From Ampelocalamus luodianensis (Eukaryota; Streptophyta; Magnoliopsida; Poales; Poaceae), in assembly GCA_036346255.1 (NCBI GenBank), contig CM070633.1:12710001-12774000 (forward strand): DNA of 64,000 nt, in the 5' to 3' direction. A program made the translations under genes and the position numbers. Every line of letters starts with the position of its first letter. Within the stretch, counting starts at the first letter, position 1. Positions 52,501 through 64,000 of the stretch are shown in pieces. The notes beneath the pieces were generated by a model, which worked only from the letters and a program-made list of their open reading frames with translations, was not told the origin of the DNA and searched no databases.

Positions 52501-54270
52501 TCCTTGCTTGTCTTAGGACTTCCTATCCTCAGACCTCCTAGTGGTCCTTAGGACCTTTTGTCCTCAAAGACCTCTCTGTTTGTCTGCGGGATCTCCTCGA
52601 GACCTTTTTCCTAGTCCACTTTGGACCTCCCCTTGGACCTCCTTGCAGGACCTCCTCTGTGGGCCTCCCCTTTTGGGGGCCAACCTCTTTGACCGGCCTG
52701 TTCACCCTTCTGACCGACCACCTCCTTGGGTTCACCACCTCCCCTCTTGTCAGGACCTCCTTGTCCTCAGGATCTCCCCGTGGCCTTTTTGCAAAGACCA
52801 CCCTTGCGGTTAGACCTCCCCTCGAGGTCGTGACCTCTGGTCTTTTTGCAAAGACCACCTTGGTGGGTTGAGACCACCCCTGTTGACTGGTCTATTCACC
52901 CTAGGTTGACTGGCCTCTTTGTTAGTCCTGATCTATCCCCTTTGTCGGCCCTGTCAGTACCATTTCTATCTCTTGTCACATCATTTCTATTGCAAAAGTC
53001 TATGCCCTTTTATTGTTGTCAGCTCCTCCTCGACTTTTCCTTCTCTTGTCTCCTCCCTTACTTGCTCCAAGTCCTTTGTGGTACTTGGTAGTAGTGTACC
53101 TTTTGTACCAATACTTTGAACCTGGTCACCTCCTTTTGTGGTGCTCTTTTTCTCCTTCTTTAAATAGAGCACCAGATAGCACCACTGCCTCCTTGTTCTT
53201 CATTTCAACCTCTGCTCCTAACTCTTTCAGTTCTGGTTCGGACCTCCTTGAGCCCGAACCTTTCACTCGTTGGGCCTCCCTCTCGGACCTCCTCCTCTCT
53301 TTTTGATTTCGAGTAAGTCCTTTTGGTTTTCCCGGTGTTTCTTTTGCTTATTTGGTTTTCTTTACGCTGTGTAGACCTCGGTTGATTGCTAAGGAGCTCG
53401 TGGTTCAAGCTACGCCAACCGAAGCTTTTTCTCTTCAACAGAGGCAAGTCGTGGACCTTGATCATCTTGACCCCATTCTACAAAGTATTTTGGTTTGTTA
53501 AGCTTGCATGGCCATCTTTATAAACTGGTTTGGGCAGTAGCTATTTTCCTATTTGCCATTATGCCTTCCTTGTATACTTGAATCCGACATGTTGTCATGA
53601 TCACCTTGAACACTTTAGGATGGATAATTTAGTTGGCATCTTTTGGTTATAGCCAACATGGGATCGTATGCTTATTGCTTAACCTTGCTTTTAGAACCGT
53701 GGGTCTGTGAATCATGCCTCAGCAATCATTAATCTTGACTAATAATTATGGAATTTGTGGTTGGTGCCACTATTAAGTAGGTATGGTGTGAGGCCATAGC
53801 TGTGTTGATTGTGGTGCGAGGCCACCTTGTTAAACTTGTTGTGCCAGGACTGTGTGGTCCAGTGGCCGGGTTGAACCCAAAACTGTTTTGTGCTCGAGCA
53901 AGTGGCTGGAGGTGAGTAGTGGGTGTTCCAGGGCTGGTCCCAATGGAGTCACATTGGGTTTGTGGAAGTCTTGCCTGAGCAGCCAATTTAAGGACTGAAC
54001 CTTGGGAGCCATTGATCTGGACCATGCCGTGCAACCACATGTCCATTTATGGGGTGGACCTGGCTGACTAATTGGTGATACTCTGATATGGTTCCGCTTT
54101 TGAGGGGGTGTGGTTGGACGCACAAGACGCAAGAGGGGGCCACCGGGTGCTATACGCACATTGTGATGGTGAAACTTTAGCGAACAAAATCTAGTTGGAG
54201 CAAAACCTTGTAAAGGCCTTGTGATAACCTCTTAGTCGCACACCTCGGAAGTGTGTGAGCAGACAGTATA

Positions 54271-57200
54271 TGTAACATCCGAAGCTCGGGTTTGTATTTC
54301 AAATGTATGAAAATGAGAAGAATTTAAAACTTTTGAGCATGTTTTGATTTTCTAGAGCATTTGCATGATTTGTTGCTTTTGAAATTTTTGAAATCAATTA
54401 GAACATACAACTCAAATCATAACTCCAAAAGAAAACAGAAATAAAAAACTTGTGATCATCTTATGGAAATAATTTATTTAAATCTTATAATATTTATCAT
54501 GAATAAATATAATTTTTCCAAAATTTTTGGAACTAGTTACAATCCTTAGAAAATTCAAACACAATTCAATGACCTACTTTAGGTTTGAAATTAAACTAAG
54601 CAAATATTACATGAACAGTGAATTTTCAAATTTTATTTGAGTACTAGAAAATCTCAGGAACCCCTGTGATTTATTTCACATTTTTAGGATTTTATTTGCT
54701 ATATTTAGTAGCTTAGTCAAACTAGAATCAATAGAATTCTAAACCAGTCAAACCAGCACTGTTCCTTGGGCTCGAACCCAACCCCGACTCGAGTCCAACC
54801 CGGACTAGTTGGCTTGGCCAAACCAACTTAACGCCCCGACCGTCGGATCCAAATCGCACGGTCCACACATACCCAGACTGATCGGGCAGCCCAAACACCC
54901 CACTGGATCTCAACCGTCCAATCAAGATCTAACGGACTACGTCTACCTGTTTGAGTCAAACCAACTAACTGTACCGCGCCCAAACTCGAGTCGCACCACG
55001 TCACTCCCGCGCCCGTTCTGTGCCGCTGACGAAGAGGCCCCACCCGTCAGCTTCTTCATTCTCCTCTCGTTGCGGGAGCAGAACACGCACGCCACGCGGC
55101 TGCCACGCTCCGACGTGCTCAGCCGACGGCCTTCGACACCGTGAATCCACCACAGCCATTGACCACTCCCAGGGCTTCCTTGCTTGACGCCGCCTCCACT
55201 CCGTCACTTTCCCCGGGATAATACCCCATCCATGCCTCTCGATTCTTCACTTCTCCTCTTTTCGGCAGAGGGGAGGGACGCTCGCCCGAGCTCCATTGTC
55301 GGGTAAGCTCCGAGGTTTTGTGTTCCCCCCGTTTCTTGCACAATGTCGATTCCATTTTAGCTAACCTCAGCTCTTGTATTGCCGTGAAGCTCTCGGAACG
55401 CCACTGTGCTCTCGGTAGCTCTCGGGCGCGCACCAAAGACCAACCGAGTGACACCACCGTGACAACACTGTCTCTGGTAGGTTTTGTCCTCGCTTAATAG
55501 TGTCACCAGGTGTCTCTATACTTGAGATTGATTTCCCCTCAACCTATTTTGGCAATACTTCGCAGGAGCTCTAGGATTTTGAGGTTCCTCATTTGTCGGC
55601 CGAAACCCTATTCTTCTTCCCCGACTCCGGTGTGGTATGTTGTTGCCCGATTCTTTGCTTGTACACCACCCCTGGACCTCACTAAAGCTTCCTTGACCAC
55701 TCATTGCTCTCCTGATTTCCTGTGTAGCCCTCTCCACATTGGACCTCATCGTCGCCGCCGCCGCCGCCATTACTGCCGCTAGACCTTCTCCGAGCTTCAA
55801 CGGCCGCTTCAACCTTCTAGTAAGCCTCAGTGACCGCTCTTGTAGCTTAAGCACACTTCGATTAGCTCGATTATGCACCGGGTTGGCACATGCACATGCA
55901 CCATAGGTCACCTCCGCTCGCCGCCGGCTAGCCGCCGGTGTGGGGCATCTCAACCGCCGCCACCGCCCTCTTAAGCTTCGTGAAGCTACCAGGAATCCAT
56001 TCATGTCCTTATATTGCGTCACCTTGGTCGGAATCGCCGGCGGGGCTCCGGTCAAAATCAAGCTCAGCGAGCTCTGTTTTGTCGGAGGCCCGACCGCCAC
56101 TGTAGCTCGGGATTGAAACCGGATCCCGGTTTATTTAGCGCTAATGATTGCTTGAGTTAATTAATGGTTATCTTAAAGCGGTAATGCCTCAATGACACGT
56201 GGGCCCACGGCCACTTAGCGCACAGTAAGCCCCCTGGGTCCATGCATTGGTGAACCAGGCTGTGGACCGTTGGTCCACGCACTATTTCGGTGAACCGAGA
56301 GTATGACAGGTGGACCCCACCTGTCAGTAGGAAACGAAATTCAGAATTTAAATAGAAAATGACACTATGCACTGGACCCCACTTGTCAGCGTCTATGGCT
56401 AGTTTGGGTTCAGTATAAAAAGTGTTTAATGCTTATATAAATTCGGAAATGGTTTATTTATGCACTGAAAATTAGTATAAACTGCTAAAAGACATAAGTA
56501 ATTCATTTTAACTCCTTTTTGGATGATTCAAATTTGTTAGTTTCTATTTTAAATGTACTTTAATCTAAAATTAGATTTAATCATGTTGCTATTCCATAAA
56601 ATGTTTGTTAATAAAATAACTTTAGGTTTAGATTTATTTTGCACTAAAAATTGTTTTAATTTCAAAAATGCATAAGTATTTCTCTGTAACTCCAAATTGA
56701 GTGAATCCAACTTTGTTGCCTTACTCTAATAATGAACTTGCTGTTAAAATTGGTTTTAGGCATGTTACTATTTATAAAAGAATTGCAAATACAATTAACT
56801 TATACTCTTTTCATGTCTTCGAAAATTCATAAAAGATGCATCATAGCTCCAAATGAGATGAATCCAATTGAGTTATTCATCTTATGAGGTGTTTGTTTTA
56901 CTGTAAAAATTTCAGCTTCACCACCTTTTAGAAAATATTGCCAAACAATTTAATTAGGATGAATAGTAACTTTTTGCATTTTTCAAGCCGAGCAGATTTG
57001 TTTTGATCATAACTTTTGTATAGAACATCCAAATCAATTGGTTCTTGTTTTTAAATTCATTATAAATCATGCTCTTACTGCTGTAAAATTTTGAGAGCAT
57101 TTGGAGAAAGTTGGTTGTTGAGTCTTTTCGGTATTTCTTCGTTCTTATCGGTTCTTTTTTGCTTTTTCGTTAGGTGCCGACGAGTGCGTTGATCTCGAAA

Positions 57201-60200
57201 GTGTCCCTCTGTAGCAAACTGAGCAAATCCAGCAAGGCAAGCAGTTTGATCATGTTAATCCCTTTATTTTCAAATCTAATATTTTGTTTGCAACTTGTAT
57301 GTATGCATTGCTATTTTGTTGTTAAATTATTGTTTGATTAATGGGCCCCTTTTAGTTGCATAATCTGTAGGTAAATGATATTCCTCTACTACCTGAGCCT
57401 AGGTTATTTGTTGTGATTAGAGTTCGTTGGATGATCTCTTGTCACTTAGTAGATACGAATTAAACTGCTTAGACATGCTTAGCTATCGATAGAAATAGGC
57501 GGTTATCACCTTGGTCACACAAACTTATTATGATCTTTATGTTTCAGCATTGTGCTATGTTTAAATTGCAAAAACTAAAAATGAAAACAAAAGAAATGAT
57601 TTGGACTTGGGCACAATGGTATGTTGGTGTCATCTGTTGGGTGTGATTGGAATGGTGCCCCGGGTCAACAAGGACCGAGTTACTTGCGCCACCGTGCTGA
57701 GCATTTTGCGTGCTAACCACATTAGAGGGAAATGAGACCTCTCTTGACTTAATACTTTGGCGTGTGTTAGCTCCGAGTCGTAGGGGGTCGCAAGAGGGAT
57801 GGTGTTTGGGAGCATTGTAGTTGTCCGGAGGCTTTACCCCTATAGGGTAGTTGACCTTCGGCTTTACAATGTAAGCGTATGGGCTTCGGTCCATACGAGC
57901 GGCTCGTAGTTAATACACAATATTGGAAATGCCTCATTGGACTTAGCCATGCCGGCATACCTTCAGAAGTGTGCTTATTGTGGCTTAAAGGCGGTCTGAA
58001 GTGCGGGTACATTGGTACACCCCTGCAGGGTTTGATCTATTTGAATAGTGTAACATCCCAATCTTGGGCTTGTGTTTCAAATGTAAGAAAATCAGTAGAA
58101 ATTAAAAAAATTTCTTACATCATGTATTTCCTGTTGTGCCAAACAATTCTTGTACAAGGGATTATGGAAATACATTGTCACAAGTCTAGTTGATCCAAAT
58201 CTTGATATCCCAAAAACAATCTTGTCAAAACTTATGATCATCATCTGGAAATATTTTTCCCAAGTCTCTGTGATGGCATGTGACCCCTCTGAAAAATTTC
58301 ACAATTTTTAGAAATTGTTTGAATATTTTTAGAGGCAGTCAAACATTAAAACAGAGCCTTGCATAATTTTTGGAGATTTATTCACGGTATAAAAACCTCT
58401 GAAAATTTTACACAAGGTTAATAGCTGGGTTAGCAAGCTCCTGTAAAAATTTCATAATTTTTGGAGTTAATTTGCTACCTCAAATAAATCATTCAAAGTC
58501 TCTGTTCTTATTTCAAAGTCAAACTTGGTTTTCTTGTTACTTGGGTTCGAGTCGACTCGAGCTCGAGCAATTGATTCGGTCCACCAACTAACCGCACCGA
58601 GCCTCTCTTTAAAACGCGTTGGATCTCCACCGTTGATCTAAATCGCACGCCCGCGTGCGCTTAACCTTTCGGACCTTCCGGTTGCAAGTTTGTCTCGTCG
58701 ACCGTTAGATCTCCATCCAACCGCTGAGATTCTCCGAAACCTTCGGACCCTCGGCTGCATTCTTGAATCGAGCCGTTGGATTAAGATCCAACGCCCGCGT
58801 GTTCCTCCGTTGTAAATTGAGTTTGCGACGTGGAGCAATCTGAGCCGTTCATTTCTAATCCTAAGGCTCGCAATCTCCCCGTTGTGTTTTGAACCTGGGA
58901 GGCGTGGCGCTTTCGTAGCCGTCCAATTTAGATCGTACGGCTCAAAATCGCCCGAGCATCTTTCCCTGGTCTTCTTCAACCTTGAGCCGTGCGATCACAG
59001 TAGGGGTTATGGCAGTGTCATCTCATGCTCCCTACGGCTACCCTAGTCGACATTATGGGTCGTGGGGGACACATTCGGCCATGCCATGCCCTATTGCACC
59101 AGCTATTATCTTTTCCATGTCGGCCGCACCTTGTGCTCTGTGTTTTGCCGCCCGAAAGATGTGTGGTGCCAACCCTAATGCTTTCATGGCTTTATAAGCA
59201 CTCTCAATGCCTCCTGGTATTTCTTTAGACCACCATCAAGCTTCATTCTCAGTATTGGAGCTTAACACCTCAAAAATGGCAAATCGCCATTGTTGACCCG
59301 TGAAGCTTCTCTGGTGTTCTTGGTGTTCCAGTGGTCCTCCTTCACGTTTCTTTGCCCTAGCCTTATCTATTTACTTCCTTGAACATTTCCCCTCACTTAA
59401 TTTTGGATTTGATTCTCAGGAACTGTCCAATTTGGGGTTTGTTCAAATTCGGCCGAAATTGGTCATCTTCTTCCTCAGCTCAGGTGAGTGCTCCATTTTC
59501 AAATTACTTGCTCATGTAGCTTCTGTGGACCTTAATGAAGCTATTTTGATGCTTTGGTATCACTCATTTGGCTCAGGGGGTCATTTTCAAACTTTCTTCT
59601 CCAAGACCGGCGAGCTTCCTCTATGATCTAGCATCTCCGGCCATCTTTGAAGCTTCTCTCACTGAGGTAGCTTCTTATTAGTCCTTTGAAGCTTTGGCAC
59701 CCGCTTCCTTGGACCGCAGCGGAGCTTTTCGCTACTTTCATGTTTAGCAGTAAAAGCTCCCATTTTCGTTTTCCGGCTAGCCGGCGTACCTCACCGCCGG
59801 CGAGAATGCTACCATTAGATTCGTTGTGCTATTGCGAATCCATTTTGGTTCTTGGTGGGCGCCGCCGCGGCCAGTGTCGCCGGCGATTTGCCGTGCAAGC
59901 CACTCGGGTTTTGCCGGCACAGCAGCTCCCGTTTTCGTCACTTATTAGGACACATTAATTGCTAATCATTAGTTATTAATTATGTCTTAATCATTATCGT
60001 TGAGCCACTGACCAGTGGGCCCAATATCCTTAAATCGCTCTCTGGTTCAATCTCGCACTGTTCCGACGTCATTAAGATTAATCATTGGTTAATTGAATGT
60101 GTCGGCATTTAATCGCTGTCGGAATTTACCTCTGGGTCGCTGACTTGTGGGCCCGAGGGGTTAAAATCAAATTTCAGCAGTCATTAGTGTTTATTTAAGG

Positions 60201-63200
60201 TTAATCATTAATGGCATTAATTTGGTCTTAACCGCCACTCTCAGTCGCTGACAAGTGGGCCCAGTGCACTGTGCACATGGGTTAAACGTTCGCGTGGGTG
60301 ACTCAAGGTCACTGACATGCGGTCCCACGTGTCAGCATCTTCCTTTGAACTGCGATCAATATCTACCGTTCATTTTTAGATCTGCGGCCCTGATCTTTGT
60401 GTGCGTTCGGACCCTCCGGATGCCTTGATCGTTCTCGACCGTCGATCTTTCGATCAACGGCCAAGATCGTGTATGCAACCGCACCGTCCGAATGCATACA
60501 CTCAGGTGCGCCGTTGGATCTTGATCCAACGGTGGGCTTCGATTAGGTTTGGCGCGCGTGCGCTGTTTTCGGCGCGCGTGAGCCGTAGGATTTTAGATCA
60601 AGGGTTGGGAGTTGTCCACGTCGTTTTCTTTTATTTGGGTTGTTCGTATTTGGTAAGTATTTGTTTAACAACGAAAATGATGTAAAACTTTAGAAACTCA
60701 TAACTAATTCATTTTAATCGCTTTTAGATAATTCCAACGGTAATAAATTATGTTGTCACTTTAGTTTATTATAAAATGGATTTTAGCATGTGCGAGAGTA
60801 AAATTGTGTAACTAGGAATAACTTGATTTTGCCATTTTGAATATTCCGAAATAGTTTTAACCTTGAAAATGCATATCTTTTCTGTATAAATCCAATTTGT
60901 GCAAAATCAATTTTGTTAAATTCATCTGTTAGTATACTTTCATATAAAATAGGATTTGAGCATGTTCATAATTCTGTAAAATGACTTGCATTAGATTTAC
61001 AACTTAGAAAAATCATAAGTAAATATGTGTAACTCCAAATTTAGTAAATCCAACTTTGCTGTTATTAGGATGTCATAATCTACCTACTATAAAAATTTCA
61101 GACCCTAGATCATTCTAGAAAATTTCGCCATGAACAGTGCTAATTATTAATTAGGTTGATATAAGGCTGAGAAGGAGCATTTTGCTCATATCTTTTGTAT
61201 GCTTAGTCCTAATTGCATGATTCTTGTTCCTATCATTGTCTTAGATCTTTCCCTAGCTGTAGTGTGAAATTTTATTAGTTTTGGATGTGTTTTGCTGTTG
61301 GAGTTTCATTTGGTGTTCTTCGTTCTTATTTGCTTATCGCCTTTTTCGCGTTAGGTTCCGAAGACAATATTATTAATCTTGATATTGAGTCACAAAGACC
61401 ATCGATCTCGCATTTCACCGAAAGCGGATGTAGCATTCATTTGATCATATTGTTCCTACTATTTTCAAAGTCTAATATATTGTTTGCAAATTCTATGTAT
61501 GCATTGCTATGTTGTTTTAAACTATTGTCTGTAGTTGGCCTACTAGATGCATTATCGTGAGGAAATGTTCATTCCTCTACCACCAAGCCTAGGTTACTTG
61601 TCGTGATTTTGGGTTCGCTGGATGGACCCTTGTCACTTAGTAGTTTACGTGTCTTTATGCTTAGCCATGCTTAGCTATCGGTAGAAATAGGCGGTTATCG
61701 ACTCGTCGATAACTTTGATCACACAAACTATTACTATGTGTATATTTCAGCCTTGTGCTTTGTCTAAATTGCAAAACTAAAACTGAAAATGAAAACAATT
61801 TAGACTTGGGCACAATGGTAAGATGGTGTGATCTTTTGGGTGTGATTGGAATGGTGCCCGGGTCAATTAAGGACCGAACTACTTGTGAGTATCTGTTATC
61901 CGAGCATTACAGTGCGTGCTAACCACACTAGAGGGATATGGGACCTCTCTTAGCCGAGTACTTTGGGCTGTGTTAATTAATGAGTCGCGTGGTGGGTTGC
62001 ATATTTGATTATATGCAACATGGACACGTTGTAGAGGAGGAACACCCGCCGAGGCCGGTGTATCTTGCTCCACGTATGGGTCCTTGTGATCCATATTTCG
62101 TCGGCAGATCACTAAGGATTAACCCCCATACGTGCGTCTCTTGATTAGCATATTCCATTGGAAAGGGTTCGTAGGACTTAGCCGTGCAGCATACCAAAGG
62201 AAGTGTGCTTAATAGCTTGGCAAAAAGGCGGTGCAAGTGTGGGTACATTGGTACACCCTGCGCAGGATTAAAACTATTCGAATAGCCTCGCCCTAGGTTA
62301 TGGACACGCTTGGATAAGCTTTTCAAGAGTTAGACTACAACATTTTAAAATTAAAACTTGATGGTGGTATGAATCAGTGATTCATGCTATGTTGTGGTGG
62401 CTTTGGGAAAGTCACTTCTAGGTGGATACTTGTTACTTATGTTTACTCATTTGTTATTTAAATGCTTAAAAACAGATTTTACAAACTCATTGCTCAACTT
62501 ATTACAATATTGCAAATGAAACTTGCTTTATGCGCCCAAAGAACCATATAACCACATTCCTTTGAATACTGACTTTCATGTAGCTATAGGCTTGCTACTC
62601 GTAAGTCTTATGAGTACATTTTTGTACTCACCGCATTGCTTGTGTTGTGCAGAGGATGATAGTGAGTCCGATGGACCTCACTTTTGTGAGTTGTCTTTGT
62701 GGCGCTTCTGGCGATTAGCTTAGCGGCGGTCGGTTGCCCCGTGGTGTTATGTGGCTAACCGGTCGTCTTTTGGTTTAAGCCATCTTATGGCAACTTTTGC
62801 TTCCGCTGTTACTTATTTGCTATCTCTGTCATTTGGCCGGTCGGCTGTGTTGTTATAACTTATATTATGTATGTCTTTTGGTAGACCTGTTATATTCTGT
62901 TGTATGGAATTGATGCATGCTTGGATATGATGTATGTGTGCTACTTGTTCTGGGAGGCACATATTCATCGAGACGCGGATTATTCTATTTGTGATACTAG
63001 AACCAGAGGAAGGTTAAGTATTACAAGTTTAATAAACCGGGGTCTCACAAATAGCCTCGTCCTAGGTTATGGACACGCTCGGTTACGCCCCGTGAGAACT
63101 AGACTACAACCTTTTAAAAACTTAAAACTTGACATGGGTGGTATGAATGGGTATTTCATGCTATTGTTGTAGTGACTATTGGGTTAGTCACTTCCAGGAT

Positions 63201-63859
63201 GTTGTTGTCATCTATCTATTGTTATTATGTTGTTCTTGTTGTTATTTCAACGATAAAAATGAATTGCAAACTTGCTTTTAAAAATGTATTACATTATTGC
63301 AAATAAAGATTGCTTTGTGCTAAAAATGAGCCATACAGCCTCTACTCAAATAAACTTGCATGTAGCATATGTATAGGTCTGCTAGTCCACACGTCAGTCT
63401 TGCGAGTACATTATTGTACTCATTTGCTTTGCTTAATGTTATTTGTTACAGAGGAAGAAGGTGAACCCCAGGGGCCTCACTTTTGTGAGATGTGCTTCGG
63501 GTTTGACGACTAGCTTGGTGGTCCGGTTGGTTGCCTTGTGGGTTTGAAGGCACACTAATTGGCTTTTGTTTATCGCCATCTTATGACACTTTTGCTTTCG
63601 CTGTTTACTTAGTTATTTGTATGTCATTTGGCCGGTCGGCCCTCTTTTGTAATAACTCTATTTTGTATGTCTACTGTTTGGTAATGTGTTGCTTCGGATT
63701 CTATGTCTAAAATGGAATTGATGCATGATTTTGTGAAGGGATGTGTATACTGCATTTTTGGGAAGTATACATATCTCGAGACTTGGTTTATTTGATTTGT
63801 AATGCTAGGACCAAGTGGATGGTTAAGCATTACAAGCCAAATAAACTGGGGTCCTCACA
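54271..63859 (+). mobile_element. Giant solo LTR (about 4.58 kb) containing a second copy
   Basis: Starts TGTAACATCCG and ends GGTCCTCACA, with perfect target duplications GTATA (54266-54270 and 63860-63864). After removing the nested copy (58049-63049 and its duplication) it is colinear with 13974-19194. Mini-ORF exons at 57174-57236 and 63452-63513 fit the family pattern, with one internal stop in the first. Confidence 0.93.
58049..63049 (+). mobile_element. Giant solo LTR, 5001 bp, nested in a sister copy
   Basis: Starts TGTAACATCCC and ends GGGTCTCACA, with perfect target duplications AATAG (58044-58048 and 63050-63054). It sits exactly after CTATTTGAATAG of the host LTR. TATA-like TTTATAAGCA is at 59191-59200. 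A perfect 10-bp inverted repeat CCGTTGGATC/GATCCAACGG is at 60511-60532. The mini-ORF's GC donor is lost here (about 61440), but the last exon (from 62653, PHFCEL) persists. Confidence 0.93.
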
Positions 63860-64000
63860 GTATAAGAGGAATATCTCATGTGGGTAAAGTTGTATACCTC
63901 TGCAGAGTATAAATCTATTCGAATAGTCGCGTCCTCGGTTATGGACACGCTCGGAGATTTCGAATGATGGGTAGAATTCTTTTTATAAAAATTGCTTTCC

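Larger units (their letters stand above)
51151..64000 (+). mobile_element. Long LTR, right end outside window, with nested solo LTRs
   Basis: Starts TGTAACGTCCC at 51151. The body is 51151-54270 plus 63860-64000. U3 (to about 53159) is made of hairpin-forming repeats rich in GACCTCC. A TATA-like TTTAAATAGAG is at 53159-53169. An exon ending CAACAGAG precedes a GCAAGTCG donor at 53443/53444. Past the nested insertion the palindrome CTATTCGAATAG appears at 63914-63925, colinear with the block in other LTRs. No protein genes are seen. Confidence 0.75.

Overview
The window is nuclear DNA from a plant, most likely a grass. It carries one intact host gene, a cytosolic-type acetyl-CoA acetyltransferase with 13 coding exons on the minus strand (36796-42125). 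Its introns obey GT-AG, its 5' UTR is GC-rich, and it sits in deeply nested LTR retrotransposons. I cannot fix the genus from sequence alone.

Layout. 1-36277 is a stack of insertions inside one large plus-strand LTR whose start lies left of the window and whose end is at 36277. Into it went a minus-strand hAT element (right end 10073), which itself holds a 3.4-kb solo LTR (5135-8579) and a chain of nested LTRs running off the left edge (1-5065). It also holds a 13-kb Gypsy element (10943-23903, target duplication CCCTA) that contains a Mutator-like element (13261-20113, 9-bp duplication), which in turn contains a 5.2-kb solo LTR (13974-19194). Two more insertions are a 7.6-kb degenerate Gypsy element with paired LTRs (25727-33347) and a minus-strand Copia derivative (33652-36251). 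36278-42674 is the thiolase gene with its TATA box. 42675-48552 is a complete PIF/Harbinger transposon with TAA target duplications, sitting about 75 bp upstream of that TATA box. It has an intact transposase (397 aa) and a frameshifted MYB/SANT gene. 48556-51150 is intergenic DNA with two MITE-like units. 51151 to the end is another long LTR, interrupted by a solo LTR (54271-63859) that is itself interrupted by a second solo LTR of the same giant-LTR family (58049-63049).

Most notable pattern. Nearly every LTR here, across families with little other similarity, shares one layout. A short exon ends in AAG or GAG before a GCAAG-type (GC-AG) splice donor. An intron of about 0.6-1.2 kb (before later insertions) follows, carrying either a palindromic block around CTATTCGAATAG or an array of short hairpins. 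A stem-loop with covarying stem sequence lies 22-30 nt before the acceptor, and a short final exon leads to a nearby stop. In the Gypsy, giant-LTR and 5135-8579 families the two exons join in the same phase (phase 1) and give an acidic, short C-terminal peptide. This looks like a conserved spliced transcription unit inside LTRs. I do not know a description of it.

Caveat: several copies differ by single-base indels, often in homopolymers, so some of the broken reading frames in the transposons could be assembly errors. The thiolase and the Harbinger transposase are intact.
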